This document shows, piece after piece, positions 9,727 to 18,670 of a stretch of DNA of 64,000 nt. The notes below the pieces were generated by a model that was given only the letters and a program-made list of their open reading frames with translations, ran no database searches and was not told where the DNA came from. How positions within the stretch are numbered: the first letter of the stretch is position 1; every line of letters starts with the position of its first letter. Source of the stretch: Pseudomonas ceruminis (GTDB taxonomy: Bacteria > Pseudomonadota > Gammaproteobacteria > Pseudomonadales > Pseudomonadaceae); assembly GCF_021602025.1 (NCBI RefSeq), contig NZ_BQHW01000002.1, forward strand, positions 1 to 64,000, in the 5' to 3' direction. Position numbers and translations under genes: made by a program.

Positions 9727-10174
9727 CCCGCAACCTACCCCTGACGCGCTGGCCCAGGCCTGCGTCGATGCGCTGTTTTCCCGCGACCAGGCCAGCCAGG
9801 CCCTGGGCATCGAGCTGCTCGACGCCGGCGCTGGCCGGGCGCGCCTGCGCATGGCGGTGCGAGCCGACATGCTCCAAGGCCACGGTACCTGCCACGGTGG
9901 TTTTCTTTTCGCCCTGGCCGACTCTGCCTTCGCCTTTGCCTGCAACAGCTACGACCAGGCGACTGTCGCCCTGGGTTGCAGCATTGACTACGTAGCGCCC
10001 GCACTGCGCGGGGACGTGCTGACCGCACGTGCGTCCGAACTCAGCCGCAAAGGCCGTACCGGGCTCTACGACGTACGCATTGAAAACCAGCGCGGCGAGC
10101 TGATCGCCCTGTTCCACGGCAAATCCTACAAAGTGCGCGGGACGGTGCTCGCGCAGGAGACCCCAGATGACTGA
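9719..10174 (+). CDS. paaI: PaaI, hotdog-fold acyl-CoA thioesterase
   Basis: 151-aa hotdog thioesterase that acts on hydroxyphenylacetyl-CoA-type intermediates and recycles CoA when the pathway stalls. The motif [20 protein letters not shown] (55-74) carries the Asp68 equivalent of the catalytic Asp of this family, and [10 protein letters not shown] follows. The ATG at 9719 overlaps the last 8 nt of paaH, with AAGGAG inside paaH 9-14 nt upstream. The reading frame is open upstream, but only this start gives the family N-terminus. Its end overlaps paaJ by 8 nt. Confidence 0.93.
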   Translation: MNDPQPTPDALAQACVDALFSRDQASQALGIELLDAGAGRARLRMAVRADMLQGHGTCHGGFLFALADSAFAFACNSYDQATVALGCSIDYVAPALRGDVLTARASELSRKGRTGLYDVRIENQRGELIALFHGKSYKVRGTVLAQETPDD

Positions 10175-11387
10175 ACACACCCCCTTCGACGCGCTGATCA
10201 TCGACGCCGTGCGAACGCCCATCGGCCGTTACGGCGGGGCCTTGAGCAGCGTGCGTGCCGACGACCTGGCGGCGGTGCCGATCAAGGCCTTGATCGAGCG
10301 CCACCCCCAACTGGACTGGCAAGCCATCGATGACGTGATCCTCGGCTGCGCCAACCAGGCCGGTGAAGACAACCGCAACGTAGCACGCATGGCCGTCTTG
10401 CTGGCCGGCCTGCCGGTCAACGTGCCGGGCACTACCCTCAATCGCTTGTGCGGTTCCGGGATGGACGCCATCGGCAATGCCGCCCGTGCGCTGCGCTGCG
10501 GCGAGGCCGGCCTGATGCTGGCAGGCGGCGTAGAGTCGATGTCGCGCGCGCCCTTTGTCATGGGCAAGTCCGAGCAGGCTTTTGGCCGCAGCGCTGAGCT
10601 GTTCGACACCACCATCGGCTGGCGTTTCGTTAATACGTTGATGCACACCGAGTACGGCACCGATTCCATGCCCGAGACCGCAGAAAACGTTGCTGAGCAA
10701 TTTGCCATCTCCCGCGCTGACCAGGATGCCTTCGCCCTGCGCAGCCAGCACAAGGCTGCTGCTGCCCAGGCGCGCGGGCGGCTGGCCCGTGAAATCGTGC
10801 CGGTGACGATTGCCCAGCGTAAAGGCCCGGCCCTTCGTGTCGAGCACGATGAACACCCGCGTGCCGATACCACGCTTGAACAATTGGCCAGGCTTGGCAC
10901 GCCGTTTCGCCAGGGCGGTAGCGTTACGGCAGGCAACGCCTCTGGGGTCAACGACGGTGCCTGCGCCCTGTTGCTGGCCAGCAGCCAGGCAGCACGCCGC
11001 CATGGCCTCAAGGCGCGGGGGCGGATCGTCGGCATGGCGGTGGCCGGTGTCGATCCACGCATCATGGGCATCGGCCCGGTGCCGGCGACGCACAAGGTGC
11101 TGGAGCTGACCGGCCTGGCGCTGGCAGACATGGATGTCATCGAGCTCAACGAGGCGTTCGCGGCTCAAGGCCTGGCCGTGCTGCGTGAACTGGGCCTGGC
11201 CGACGACGACCCGCGGGTCAACCCCAACGGTGGCGCCATTGCCCTGGGCCACCCGCTGGGCATGAGCGGTGCGCGGCTGGTGACCACCGCGCTGCATGAG
11301 CTGGAAGAAACGGCCGGACGCTATGCCCTGTGCACCATGTGCATCGGCGTTGGCCAAGGTATCGCCATGGTCATTGAGCGCCTCTGA
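10167..11387 (+). CDS. paaJ: PaaJ, 3-oxoadipyl-CoA / 3-oxo-5,6-dehydrosuberyl-CoA thiolase
   Basis: 406-aa thiolase that performs both thiolytic steps of the pathway. The nucleophilic Cys95 is in [11 protein letters not shown]. The C-terminal [11 protein letters not shown] supplies the active-site His, and the second Cys is in [19 protein letters not shown]-type sequence ([13 protein letters not shown]) is present. The ATG overlaps the paaI stop within ATGACTGA, showing translational coupling, with CAGGAGA just upstream. A pcaF-type thiolase would look very similar; the operon context decides for PaaJ. Confidence 0.93.
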   Translation: MTEHTPFDALIIDAVRTPIGRYGGALSSVRADDLAAVPIKALIERHPQLDWQAIDDVILGCANQAGEDNRNVARMAVLLAGLPVNVPGTTLNRLCGSGMDAIGNAARALRCGEAGLMLAGGVESMSRAPFVMGKSEQAFGRSAELFDTTIGWRFVNTLMHTEYGTDSMPETAENVAEQFAISRADQDAFALRSQHKAAAAQARGRLAREIVPVTIAQRKGPALRVEHDEHPRADTTLEQLARLGTPFRQGGSVTAGNASGVNDGACALLLASSQAARRHGLKARGRIVGMAVAGVDPRIMGIGPVPATHKVLELTGLALADMDVIELNEAFAAQGLAVLRELGLADDDPRVNPNGGAIALGHPLGMSGARLVTTALHELEETAGRYALCTMCIGVGQGIAMVIERL

Positions 11388-11478
11388 CCAACGGCTTGTT
11401 ACTGAACGCGACGCCGCCCGTTATGCTGCGTCCATGACACTCACGACGCGCGCTTTGCACAAGCGCGTGCCGGTCTAC

Positions 11479-11486
11479 AAGAACAA
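11479..11486 (+). promoter_or_regulatory. Candidate Crc/Hfq CA motif before paaK
   Basis: AAGAACAA fits the AANAANAA consensus bound by Hfq with Crc in Pseudomonas. It lies 14 nt before the paaK start, in the translation initiation region. Regulation is inferred from the match. Confidence 0.4.
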
Positions 11487-11499
11487 TTCGAGTGAAGCC

Positions 11500-12819
11500 A
11501 TGAACATGTACCATGATGCCGATCGTGCCCTGCTGGACCCGATGGAAACCGCCAGTATCGACGCTCTGCGCCAGCACCAACTGGAGCGTTTGCGCTGGAG
11601 CCTGAAACACGCCTACGACCACGTGCCGCTATACCGCAAGCGTTTCGACGAATGCGGCGCTCACCCGGACGACCTGAAGTCCCTCGACGACCTGGCGAGG
11701 TTCCCCTTCACTGGCAAGAACGACCTGCGCGACAACTACCCCTACGGCATGTTTGCCGTGCCCCAGCAAGAGGTTGTGCGCCTGCACGCCTCCAGCGGCA
11801 CCACCGGCAAGCCGACGGTGGTCGGTTATACCCAGAACGACATCGATACCTGGGCCAATGTGGTTGCCCGCTCGATCAGGGCCGCGGGTGGACGCAAGGG
11901 CGACAAGGTGCATGTGTCCTACGGTTATGGCCTGTTCACTGGCGGTCTGGGTGCCCACTACGGTGCCGAGCGCCTGGGGTGCACGGTCATTCCCATGTCC
12001 GGCGGGCAGACCGAGAAACAGGTGCAGCTGATACGCGACTTTCAGCCGGACATCATCATGGTCACCCCGTCCTATATGCTCAACCTGGCCGACGAGATTG
12101 AGCGTCAGGGTATAGACCCACAGGACCTCAAGCTGCGCCTGGGCATCTTTGGTGCCGAGCCATGGACCGACGAGTTGCGCCGCTCCATCGAACAGCGCCT
12201 GGGCATCGATGCCCTGGATATCTACGGCCTGTCTGAAATCATGGGCCCAGGCGTGGCCATGGAATGCCTCGAGAGCAAGGATGGCCCGACCATCTGGGAG
12301 GACCACTTCTACCCCGAAATCATCGACCCGCTGACCGGCGCGGTATTGCCCGATGGGCAATTGGGCGAACTGGTGTTCACTTCGCTGAGCAAGGAGGCGC
12401 TGCCGATGGTGCGATACCGCACCCGCGATCTCACACGCCTGCTGCCGGGCACCGCGCGCCCCATGCGGCGCATCGGCAAGATCACCGGGCGCAGCGACGA
12501 CATGCTGATCATCCGTGGGGTCAACGTGTTCCCGACTCAAATCGAGGAACAAGTGCTAAAAATAAAACAGCTTTCTGAGCTATACGAGATTCATCTGTAT
12601 CGCAATGGCAACTTGGACAGTGTCGAGGTGCACGTGGAATTGCGGGGTGAGTGCCAAGGGCTGGACGACAGCCAGCGCAAGCTGCTCACTGGCGAATTGA
12701 CCAAACAGATCAAAACCTACATCGGCATCAGCACCCAGGTGCGACTGCAGCCCTGCGGCACGCTCAAGCGCTCCGAAGGCAAGGCGTGCCACGTCTATGA
12801 CAAACGGTTGGCCAGCTGA
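11500..12819 (+). CDS. paaK: PaaK, phenylacetate-CoA ligase
   Basis: AMP-forming ligase (439 aa) that activates phenylacetate to phenylacetyl-CoA, the true inducer of the pathway. The ANL phosphate-binding loop SSGTTGKPT is at about 98-106. Later come DIYGLSEIMGPG and the hinge/C-terminal segment GRSDDMLIIRGVNVFPTQIEE. The start at 11500 gives the usual MNMYHDADRALLDP; GAGTGAAG is the ribosome binding site. The frame is open far upstream inside paaJ, but that part matches nothing. It is last in the paaFGHIJK transcript, with a strong terminator 20 nt after the stop. Confidence 0.94.
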   Translation: MNMYHDADRALLDPMETASIDALRQHQLERLRWSLKHAYDHVPLYRKRFDECGAHPDDLKSLDDLARFPFTGKNDLRDNYPYGMFAVPQQEVVRLHASSGTTGKPTVVGYTQNDIDTWANVVARSIRAAGGRKGDKVHVSYGYGLFTGGLGAHYGAERLGCTVIPMSGGQTEKQVQLIRDFQPDIIMVTPSYMLNLADEIERQGIDPQDLKLRLGIFGAEPWTDELRRSIEQRLGIDALDIYGLSEIMGPGVAMECLESKDGPTIWEDHFYPEIIDPLTGAVLPDGQLGELVFTSLSKEALPMVRYRTRDLTRLLPGTARPMRRIGKITGRSDDMLIIRGVNVFPTQIEEQVLKIKQLSELYEIHLYRNGNLDSVEVHVELRGECQGLDDSQRKLLTGELTKQIKTYIGISTQVRLQPCGTLKRSEGKACHVYDKRLAS

Positions 12820-12838
12820 CGTTTCAGCTGTTTTTAAG

Positions 12839-12865
12839 GCCCTGGCTTAGCCAGGGCTTTTTTTT
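12839..12865 (+). terminator. Rho-independent terminator after paaK
   Basis: GCCCTGGC (12839-12846), TTA loop, GCCAGGGC (12850-12857), then eight T. This is a strong intrinsic terminator separating paaFGHIJK from paaABCDE, so the latter needs its own promoter. Confidence 0.92.
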
Positions 12866-12895
12866 GCCTGGGACCCGCGCTCCGTCAACACAGCA

Positions 12896-12962
12896 TGTGA
12901 TACACAAATCTTATTTGATACACATAAAACTGTTTGACGTTATGTTTTGTATCGCTTACAAA
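12896..12962 (+). promoter_or_regulatory. paaA promoter region with three GATAC-type boxes
   Basis: TTGACG (12934-12939), 17-nt spacer and TACAAA (12957-12962) form a candidate sigma-70 promoter. TGTGATACACA (12896-12906) and TTTGATACACA (12914-12924) are direct repeats 18 bp apart upstream. TGTATCGC (12948-12955), the reverse complement of GCGATACA, lies in the spacer. The same elements occur in the paaF/paaY intergenic region, which suggests a common regulator, most simply PaaX. Confidence 0.5.
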
Positions 12963-12990
12963 TGACTCATGCCTTAGCAGGAGTCGGAAC

Positions 12991-13980
12991 ATGTACGCAC
13001 AGCTAGTGGAAACCGGAGTCAAGCGCGTCAAATCGCTGGACGAGATGTCGCCCGAGGAGCGCAACTTCCAGGAAAAGATCGACGCCGAAATCAAGATCGA
13101 AGCCAAGAACTGGATGCCCGAGGCCTATCGCCAGACCCTGATCCGGCAGATCTCCCAGCACGCCCACTCGGAAATCGTCGGCATGCTGCCCGAAGGCAAC
13201 TGGGTCACCCGCGCCCCCAGCCTCAAGCGCAAGCTGCAGCTGATGGCCAAGATCCAGGACGAAGCCGGCCACGGCCTGTACCTGTACAGCGCCATGGAAA
13301 CCCTCGGCGCCGACCGCGACGAGGAAATCGCCAAGCTGCACAGTGGCAAGGCAAAGTATTCGAGCATCTTCAACTATCCGACCCTGAGCTGGGCCGACAT
13401 GGGGGCGGTAGGCTGGCTGGTCGATGGTGCGGCCATCGTCAACCAGGTGGTGCTCCAGCGCACCTCCTATGGTCCGTACTCCCGGGCAATGATCCGTATC
13501 TGCAAGGAAGAAAGCTTCCACCAGCGCCAGGGGTACGAACTGCTTCTGACCATGATGCGCGACGGTACCCAGGCGCAGAAGGACATGGTCCAGGACGCCA
13601 TCAATCGCCTCTGGTGGCCGGCCCTGATGATGTTCGGCCCAAGCGACGAACACTCCCCTAACAGCGCCCAGTCGATGGCCTGGAAGATCAAGCGCCAGAC
13701 CAACGACGAGCTGCGCCAACGCTTCATCGACCAGACCGTGCCGCAGCTGGAGCTGCTTGGCTGCACTGCGCCGGACCCGCACCTGAAATGGAACGAAGCC
13801 CGCGGCCACTACGATTTCGGCGAGATCCAGTGGGAGGAGTTCTACGAAGTCATCAAGGGCAACGGCCCCTGCAACCAGGAGCGCGTCGCCACCCGGCGCA
13901 AGGCCATCGAGGATGGCGCGTGGGTCCGCGAAGCGGCCGTGGCGTATGCGCGCAAGCAACAGAACAAGAACGCCGCCTGA
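12991..13980 (+). CDS. paaA: PaaA, phenylacetyl-CoA epoxidase catalytic subunit
   Basis: 329-aa catalytic subunit of the PaaABC(D)E di-iron multicomponent oxygenase that forms ring-1,2-epoxyphenylacetyl-CoA. Ferritin-like helices carry the iron-ligand motifs [12 protein letters not shown] and [14 protein letters not shown]. The ATG at 12991 gives the usual [13 protein letters not shown] and follows GCAGGAGTCGG; an in-frame start further upstream overlaps the promoter and is rejected. It is first in its transcript, 25 nt before paaB. Confidence 0.95.
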   Translation: MYAQLVETGVKRVKSLDEMSPEERNFQEKIDAEIKIEAKNWMPEAYRQTLIRQISQHAHSEIVGMLPEGNWVTRAPSLKRKLQLMAKIQDEAGHGLYLYSAMETLGADRDEEIAKLHSGKAKYSSIFNYPTLSWADMGAVGWLVDGAAIVNQVVLQRTSYGPYSRAMIRICKEESFHQRQGYELLLTMMRDGTQAQKDMVQDAINRLWWPALMMFGPSDEHSPNSAQSMAWKIKRQTNDELRQRFIDQTVPQLELLGCTAPDPHLKWNEARGHYDFGEIQWEEFYEVIKGNGPCNQERVATRRKAIEDGAWVREAAVAYARKQQNKNAA

Positions 13981-14005
13981 GCGGCGATTGATGCGGAGAT
14001 CGAAA

Positions 14006-14287
14006 ATGTCTGTCTGGACCCTTTACGAAGTGTTCGTGCGCAGCAAGCACGGCCTGAACCACAAGCATGTCGGCAGCGTGCATGCCGCCGATGCGGCAAT
14101 GGCGATCGAGAACGCCCGCGAGCTATACACCCGCCGCAGCGAAGGGGTCAGCCTTTGGGTAGTGCCTTCGGCGCTGATCACCGCCTCCTCGCCTGACGAG
14201 AAAGACCCGCTGTTCGCTCCATCGGACGACAAGGTCTACCGCCACGCCAGCTTCTATGAACTCCCCGACGAAGTCGGGCACATGTGA
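14006..14287 (+). CDS. paaB: PaaB, phenylacetyl-CoA epoxidase small subunit
   Basis: 93-aa small subunit that bridges the two PaaAC heterodimers of the epoxidase. The ferredoxin-like fold motifs TLYEVFVRSKHGLNHKHVGS (5-24) and the C-terminal YRHASFYELPDEVGHM are characteristic. The ATG at 14006 follows GCGGAGA. The frame is open upstream into paaA but without family resemblance. It is placed between paaA and paaC as in other paa operons. Confidence 0.94.
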   Translation: MSVWTLYEVFVRSKHGLNHKHVGSVHAADAAMAIENARELYTRRSEGVSLWVVPSALITASSPDEKDPLFAPSDDKVYRHASFYELPDEVGHM

Positions 14288-14295
14288 GGTTGGCC

Positions 14296-15054
14296 ATGCA
14301 CACCCAAGCACTCATCCCTTACCTGCTGTTGCTCGGTGACAGCGCCCTGATCCAGGGCCAGCGCCTGTGTGAATGGTGCGGCCACGCGCCGGCACTGGAA
14401 GAAGAACTGGCCCTGATGAACGTCGGCCTCGACCTGGTGGGCCAGGCGCGCAATTGGCTGGAATACGCCGCCGAGTTGCTCACCGACGGCCGGGACGCCG
14501 ATGCCCTGGCCTTTGGCCGCGACGAGCGAGCGTTTCGTAACCTGCTGCTGGTCGAGCAACCCAACGGTGACTTTGCCGTGACCATGGCCAAACAGTGCTT
14601 CTATGACGCCTGGCACCATGCCGTGCTGCAGCGCCTGGTCGACTCCAGCGACGCGCGTATCGCCGGTATTGCCGGCAAGGCCCTCAAGGAAGTGACCTAT
14701 CACCTGCGCCGCTCCAGCGAATGGGTACAACGCCTGGGTGGCGGTACCGAAGAGAGCCGTCGGCGCATGCTGGAGGCGATACCTGCGTTGTGGCGCTTCA
14801 CCGTCGAACTCACAACCGGCAGCGAAAGCGAAGCCCGGCTGGCCGAAGCTGGCATTGCTGCCGACCCTGCGCAGGTGGGAGCGGCCTGGCTCCAGCAGGT
14901 AGCCCGCATTTTCCAGTCGGTCGAGCTGCCCCTGCCAAACGCTGCCAGCCATTTCTACCTCAGTGGCCGCCAAGGGCTGCACACCGAACACTTGGGCCTG
15001 CTGCTGGCCGAGATGCAGTTCTTGCCAAGGGCCTACCCCGATGCAACCTGGTGA
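14296..15054 (+). CDS. paaC: PaaC, phenylacetyl-CoA epoxidase structural subunit
   Basis: 252-aa ferritin-like subunit that forms the stable heterodimer with PaaA but does not hold the catalytic iron. Recognised by LLLLGDSALIQGQRLCEWCG (residues 9-28), LMNVGLDLVGQARNWLEYA and VTYHLRRSSEWVQRLGGGT. The ATG at 14296 follows TGAGGTTGG; the alternative GTG at 14284 overlaps the paaB stop and would add four residues. Its end overlaps paaD by 14 nt. Confidence 0.94.
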   Translation: MHTQALIPYLLLLGDSALIQGQRLCEWCGHAPALEEELALMNVGLDLVGQARNWLEYAAELLTDGRDADALAFGRDERAFRNLLLVEQPNGDFAVTMAKQCFYDAWHHAVLQRLVDSSDARIAGIAGKALKEVTYHLRRSSEWVQRLGGGTEESRRRMLEAIPALWRFTVELTTGSESEARLAEAGIAADPAQVGAAWLQQVARIFQSVELPLPNAASHFYLSGRQGLHTEHLGLLLAEMQFLPRAYPDATW

Positions 15055-15574
15055 GCTGATTGCCGGGGACCGCGGTGCCCGGGCCCCTAGCAGCGACGAC
15101 TTGAGCCGGGCCTGGGCGGTGCTTGCCCAGGTCATGGACCCGGAAGTGCCAGTGGTCAGCGTGGTCGACCTGGGGATCGTCCGTGATCTTGGCTGGCGCG
15201 CCGGTCACCTCCACTTGGTAGTCACGCCCACCTACTCCGGTTGCCCGGCCACCGAAGTGATCGAGGGCGATATCCGCCAGGCGCTGGAGCAGGCCGGGTT
15301 TCCCGAGCCGGCCCTGGAGCGCCGCTTGACCCCGGCCTGGAGCACCGACTGGATCAGCGACCTGGGCCGTGAACGCCTGCGCGCCTATGGCATCGCCCCG
15401 CCCGAAGGCAGCGCCAGCAAACGCAGCCTGCTCGGCGAAGCCCCGCAGGTGTGCTGCCCGCAATGCGGCAGCGGCCATACCGAGGTGCTCAGCCAGTTTG
15501 GCTCCACGGCGTGCAAGGCGCTTTACCGCTGCCGCGAGTGCCTGGAGCCGTTCGATTATTTCAAATGCATTTGA
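15041..15574 (+). CDS. paaD: PaaD, epoxidase maturation factor (DUF59 / zinc-ribbon)
   Basis: 177-aa protein required for epoxidase activity, probably in metal or Fe-S cluster assembly. A DUF59/MIP18-type domain fills about residues 18-100 (VMDPEVPVVSVVDLGIVRDL, TPTYSGCPATEVIE). The C-terminus has paired cysteines, CCPQCGSGHTEVLSQFGSTA then CKALYRCRECLEPF. The ATG at 15041 lies inside the paaC end, with AAGGG upstream. A longer frame from 14963 is only read-through of paaC in another frame. Confidence 0.94.
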   Translation: MQPGELIAGDRGARAPSSDDLSRAWAVLAQVMDPEVPVVSVVDLGIVRDLGWRAGHLHLVVTPTYSGCPATEVIEGDIRQALEQAGFPEPALERRLTPAWSTDWISDLGRERLRAYGIAPPEGSASKRSLLGEAPQVCCPQCGSGHTEVLSQFGSTACKALYRCRECLEPFDYFKCI

Positions 15575-15589
15575 GCCGTGGAGACCACC

Positions 15590-16666
15590 ATGAGCCAGTT
15601 TCACAGCCTGACCATCAAGCAACTGCGCAATGAAACCCGCGATGCGGTATCGATCGCCTTCGACGTGCCGCCACACCTGCAGGACGCCTTCCGCTTCACC
15701 CAGGGCCAGTACCTGGTGATGCGCACCCAACTGGACAACGAAGAAGTGCGCCGCTCCTACTCCATTTGCAGCGCAGTACAGGACGGCGAGTTGCGCGTGG
15801 CCGTCAAGCGCGTACCTGGGGGGCGTTTTTCGGCATATGCCAACGAAGTGCTCAAGGTGGGCCAGCAGCTCGAGGTGATGCCACCGTCGGGCAGCTTCTT
15901 CGTGCCCTTGTCCCCGACACGCCAGGGCAATTACCTGGGCGTGGCTGCCGGCAGCGGCATCACGCCGATCCTGTCGATCATTGCCACTACCCTGGCCAGC
16001 GAGCCGCACAGCCGCTTCACCCTGCTGTACGGCAACCGCTCAAGCTCCAGCGCGTTGTTCCGCGACAAGCTCGAAGACCTGAAAAACCGCTACCTCGACC
16101 GCCTGAACCTGATTTTCGTCTTCAGCCGCGAGCAGCAGGACGTCGACCTTTACAACGGCCGTATCGACGCCGACAAGTGCGGCCAATTGTTCTCCCGCTG
16201 GATAGACGTTGCCAGCCTGGATGCCGCGTTCATCTGTGGCCCACAAGCCATGACCGAAACCGTGCGCGACAGCCTTCAGGCCAATGGTCTGGCCAAGGAC
16301 CGCATTCACTTCGAGCTGTTCGCCGCCGCCGGCAGCCACGCCCGCCGCGAAGCCCGCGAGGCCGCGCGTCAGGTAGATGCCGCGTTGAGCCGTGTCACCG
16401 TGATCAGTGACGGTCGCGCGCTGAGTTTCGACTTGCCGCGCAACAGCCAGAACCTGCTCGACGCCGGCAACGCCATCGGCGCCGAACTGCCCTACTCGTG
16501 CAAGGCCGGGGTGTGCTCGACCTGCAAGTGCCGGGTGATCGAGGGTGAGGTGGAAATGGACAGCAACCATGCCCTGGAAGACTACGAAGTGGCAGCCGGC
16601 TACGTGCTGTCGTGCCAGAGCTACCCGGTCAGCGACAAGGTGGTTCTGGACTTCGACCAGCTCTGA
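15590..16666 (+). CDS. paaE: PaaE, phenylacetyl-CoA epoxidase reductase
   Basis: 358-aa NAD(P)H-dependent flavin/iron-sulfur reductase supplying electrons to PaaABC. It is ordered as an FAD domain (RRSYSICSAV), an NAD(P)H domain (VAAGSGITPILSII) and a C-terminal plant-type 2Fe-2S ferredoxin (PYSCKAGVCSTCKCRV with a further Cys in VLSCQSYP). The ATG at 15590 follows GGAGACCACC; the GTG four codons earlier is less well placed. It ends the paaABCDE set. Confidence 0.94.
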   Translation: MSQFHSLTIKQLRNETRDAVSIAFDVPPHLQDAFRFTQGQYLVMRTQLDNEEVRRSYSICSAVQDGELRVAVKRVPGGRFSAYANEVLKVGQQLEVMPPSGSFFVPLSPTRQGNYLGVAAGSGITPILSIIATTLASEPHSRFTLLYGNRSSSSALFRDKLEDLKNRYLDRLNLIFVFSREQQDVDLYNGRIDADKCGQLFSRWIDVASLDAAFICGPQAMTETVRDSLQANGLAKDRIHFELFAAAGSHARREAREAARQVDAALSRVTVISDGRALSFDLPRNSQNLLDAGNAIGAELPYSCKAGVCSTCKCRVIEGEVEMDSNHALEDYEVAAGYVLSCQSYPVSDKVVLDFDQL

Positions 16667-16741
16667 AACCGGGTTGCCCTGTTCGCCCGTAACCCCGCGA
16701 AAAGGGCCTCAGCGACACCGCAATAACCGCGTGACCTCACC

Positions 16742-16749
16742 AAAAACAA
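16742..16749 (+). promoter_or_regulatory. Candidate Crc/Hfq CA motif before the permease genes
   Basis: AAAAACAA matches AANAANAA and lies 25 nt upstream of the DUF485 gene that precedes the permease. It could mediate catabolite repression of uptake. Inference from the motif. Confidence 0.35.
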
Positions 16750-16774
16750 TTACAACACCCAGAGATCGCTTGCC

Positions 16775-17083
16775 ATGACCCCCGAACAGATCGAGAGCAT
16801 CAGTAACCACCCCGATTTCCAGCACCTGGTACGGCGCAAGCGCCGCCTCAACGGCAGCCTTACCCTGGCCATGCTGGTCATCTACTACGGTTTCGTCCTT
16901 CTGGTGGCCTTTTCCCCCACTACCTTGGGCCAGTCGCTGAGCGGTGGGGTGACCACCGTCGGCATGCTGGTCGGTGTGCTGATGGTCCTGCTGTCCTTTG
17001 CCCTCACCGGCATCTACGTGCACCGCGCCAACAATGTGCTCGACCCGCTCAATGACAAGGTCAAGCAGGAGTGCGCGCAATGA
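16775..17083 (+). CDS. DUF485 inner-membrane protein (YjcH-like) partner of the permease
   Basis: 102-aa protein with two membrane helices (about residues 28-50, [20 protein letters not shown], and 58-82, [20 protein letters not shown]). Proteins of this type sit directly before ActP-type acetate permeases, like yjcH-actP, and are thought to support them. The stop overlaps the permease ATG as ATGA, so the two are coupled. The function is inferred from the pairing. Confidence 0.85.
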   Translation: MTPEQIESISNHPDFQHLVRRKRRLNGSLTLAMLVIYYGFVLLVAFSPTTLGQSLSGGVTTVGMLVGVLMVLLSFALTGIYVHRANNVLDPLNDKVKQECAQ

Positions 17084-18642
17084 ACTGGACCGCCATCTCG
17101 ATGTTCATGGTGTTCGTCTGCTTCACCCTGCTGGTCACTCGCTGGGCCGCCCTGCGTACCCGCTCGACCAGTGACTTCTACACCGCCGGTGGCGGCCTGA
17201 CCGGGATGCAGAACGGCCTGGCCATCGCGGGCGACATGATCAGCGCGGCGTCGTTCCTGGGCATCTCGGCCATGATGTTCATGAACGGCTACGACGGCCT
17301 GCTGTATGCGCTGGGCGTGCTGGCCGGTTGGCCAATCATCCTGTTCCTGATTGCCGAGCGCCTGCGAAACCTGGGCAAGTACACCTTCGCCGACGTGGTC
17401 TCGTACCGCCTGGCGCAAACCCCGGTACGCTTGAGCTCGGCCTTCGGCACCCTGGCTGTGGCGCTGATGTACCTGGTGGCGCAGATGGTCGGCGCCGGCA
17501 AGCTGATCGAACTGCTGTTCGGCATCAGCTACCTGTACGCCGTCGTGCTGGTGGGCGTGTTGATGGTGGCCTATGTCACCTTCGGCGGCATGCTCGCCAC
17601 CACCTGGGTACAGATCATCAAGGCTGTGATGCTGTTGTCGGGCACCAGCTTCATGGCGTTCATGGTCCTCAAGCATTTTGGCTTTAGCACCGAGGCGATG
17701 TTCGCCAATGCCGTCGCCGTGCACGCCAAGGGCCAGGCAATCATGGCGCCAGGAGGCTTGCTGTCCAACCCCGTGGATGCCATTTCGCTGGGCCTGGGCA
17801 TGATGTTCGGCACCGCCGGGCTGCCGCACATCCTGATGCGGTTCTTCACCGTCAGCGATGCCAAGGAAGCACGCAAGAGTGTGTTCTACGCCACAGGCTT
17901 CATCGGCTACTTCTACCTGTTGCTGATCGTCATCGGGTTCGGGGCCATCGTGATGGTCGGAACCGAACCTGCCTACCGCGATGCCAGTGGCGCGATCATC
18001 GGTGGCGGCAACATGGTCGCCGTGCACCTGGCGCAGGCCGTGGGTGGCAACCTGTTCCTGGGCTTCATCTCTGCGGTAGCGTTCGCCACCATCCTCGCTG
18101 TGGTGGCCGGGCTTGCGCTGTCTGGCGCCTCGGCCGTGTCCCATGATCTTTACGCCTGCGTGGTGCGCAAGGGGCAGGCCACCGAACAGCAAGAGATGCG
18201 CGTATCGCGTATCGCCACCCTGGTGATCGGCCTGCTGGCGGTGGTGCTGGGCCTGGTGTTCGAATCACAGAACATCGCCTTCCTCTCAGGCCTGGTGCTG
18301 GCCGTGGCGGCTTCGGTCAACTTCCCTGTCCTGCTGCTTTCGATGTTCTGGAAGGGTCTGACCACCCGCGGTGCGGTATGCGGGAGCATGGCCGGGCTGG
18401 TGTCGGCGATCGTGCTGGTGGTCCTGGGGCCGGCGGTGTGGGTCAACGTGCTGCACCACGAACAGGCGCTGTTCCCCTACAGCAACCCCGCGCTGTTTTC
18501 CATGAGCCTGGCGTTCCTGGGCGCCTGGGTGTTCTCGGTGACCGATACCTGCGCGCGTGCCAGCGAAGAGCGCGGGCGCTACCTGGCGCAGTTCATCCGC
18601 TCGATGACCGGGATTGGCGCCGCCGGCGCCAGCAAGCACTGA
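17080..18642 (+). CDS. paaL: Phenylacetate permease, sodium:solute symporter (ActP-like)
   Basis: 520-aa SSS-family symporter with about 13 membrane helices. Signature segments include [32 protein letters not shown] and [24 protein letters not shown], as in acetate permease ActP. Its place between paaE and paaZ indicates phenylacetate uptake, the role known for PaaL/PhaJ of P. putida. The ATG at 17080 overlaps the upstream stop, with AGCAGGAG before it; a GTG three codons earlier is possible. Substrate assignment rests on context. Confidence 0.9.
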   Translation: MNWTAISMFMVFVCFTLLVTRWAALRTRSTSDFYTAGGGLTGMQNGLAIAGDMISAASFLGISAMMFMNGYDGLLYALGVLAGWPIILFLIAERLRNLGKYTFADVVSYRLAQTPVRLSSAFGTLAVALMYLVAQMVGAGKLIELLFGISYLYAVVLVGVLMVAYVTFGGMLATTWVQIIKAVMLLSGTSFMAFMVLKHFGFSTEAMFANAVAVHAKGQAIMAPGGLLSNPVDAISLGLGMMFGTAGLPHILMRFFTVSDAKEARKSVFYATGFIGYFYLLLIVIGFGAIVMVGTEPAYRDASGAIIGGGNMVAVHLAQAVGGNLFLGFISAVAFATILAVVAGLALSGASAVSHDLYACVVRKGQATEQQEMRVSRIATLVIGLLAVVLGLVFESQNIAFLSGLVLAVAASVNFPVLLLSMFWKGLTTRGAVCGSMAGLVSAIVLVVLGPAVWVNVLHHEQALFPYSNPALFSMSLAFLGAWVFSVTDTCARASEERGRYLAQFIRSMTGIGAAGASKH

Positions 18643-18662
18643 TTCTTGACTATGTCGGGTAT

Positions 18663-18670
18663 AACAACAA
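18663..18670 (+). promoter_or_regulatory. Candidate Crc/Hfq CA motif at the porin start codon
   Basis: AACAACAA is a canonical AANAANAA motif. Its last A is the first base of the chosen porin ATG. No Shine-Dalgarno is evident there, so Hfq/Crc binding would directly mask initiation. Confidence 0.45.

Noticed and set aside
10041-11357. Long minus-strand open frames opposite paaJ, paaH, paaA, paaZ and other high-GC genes
   Set aside because: They are antisense shadows created by high-GC codon bias. They have no family resemblance, no ribosome binding sites, and real genes with conserved motifs lie opposite.
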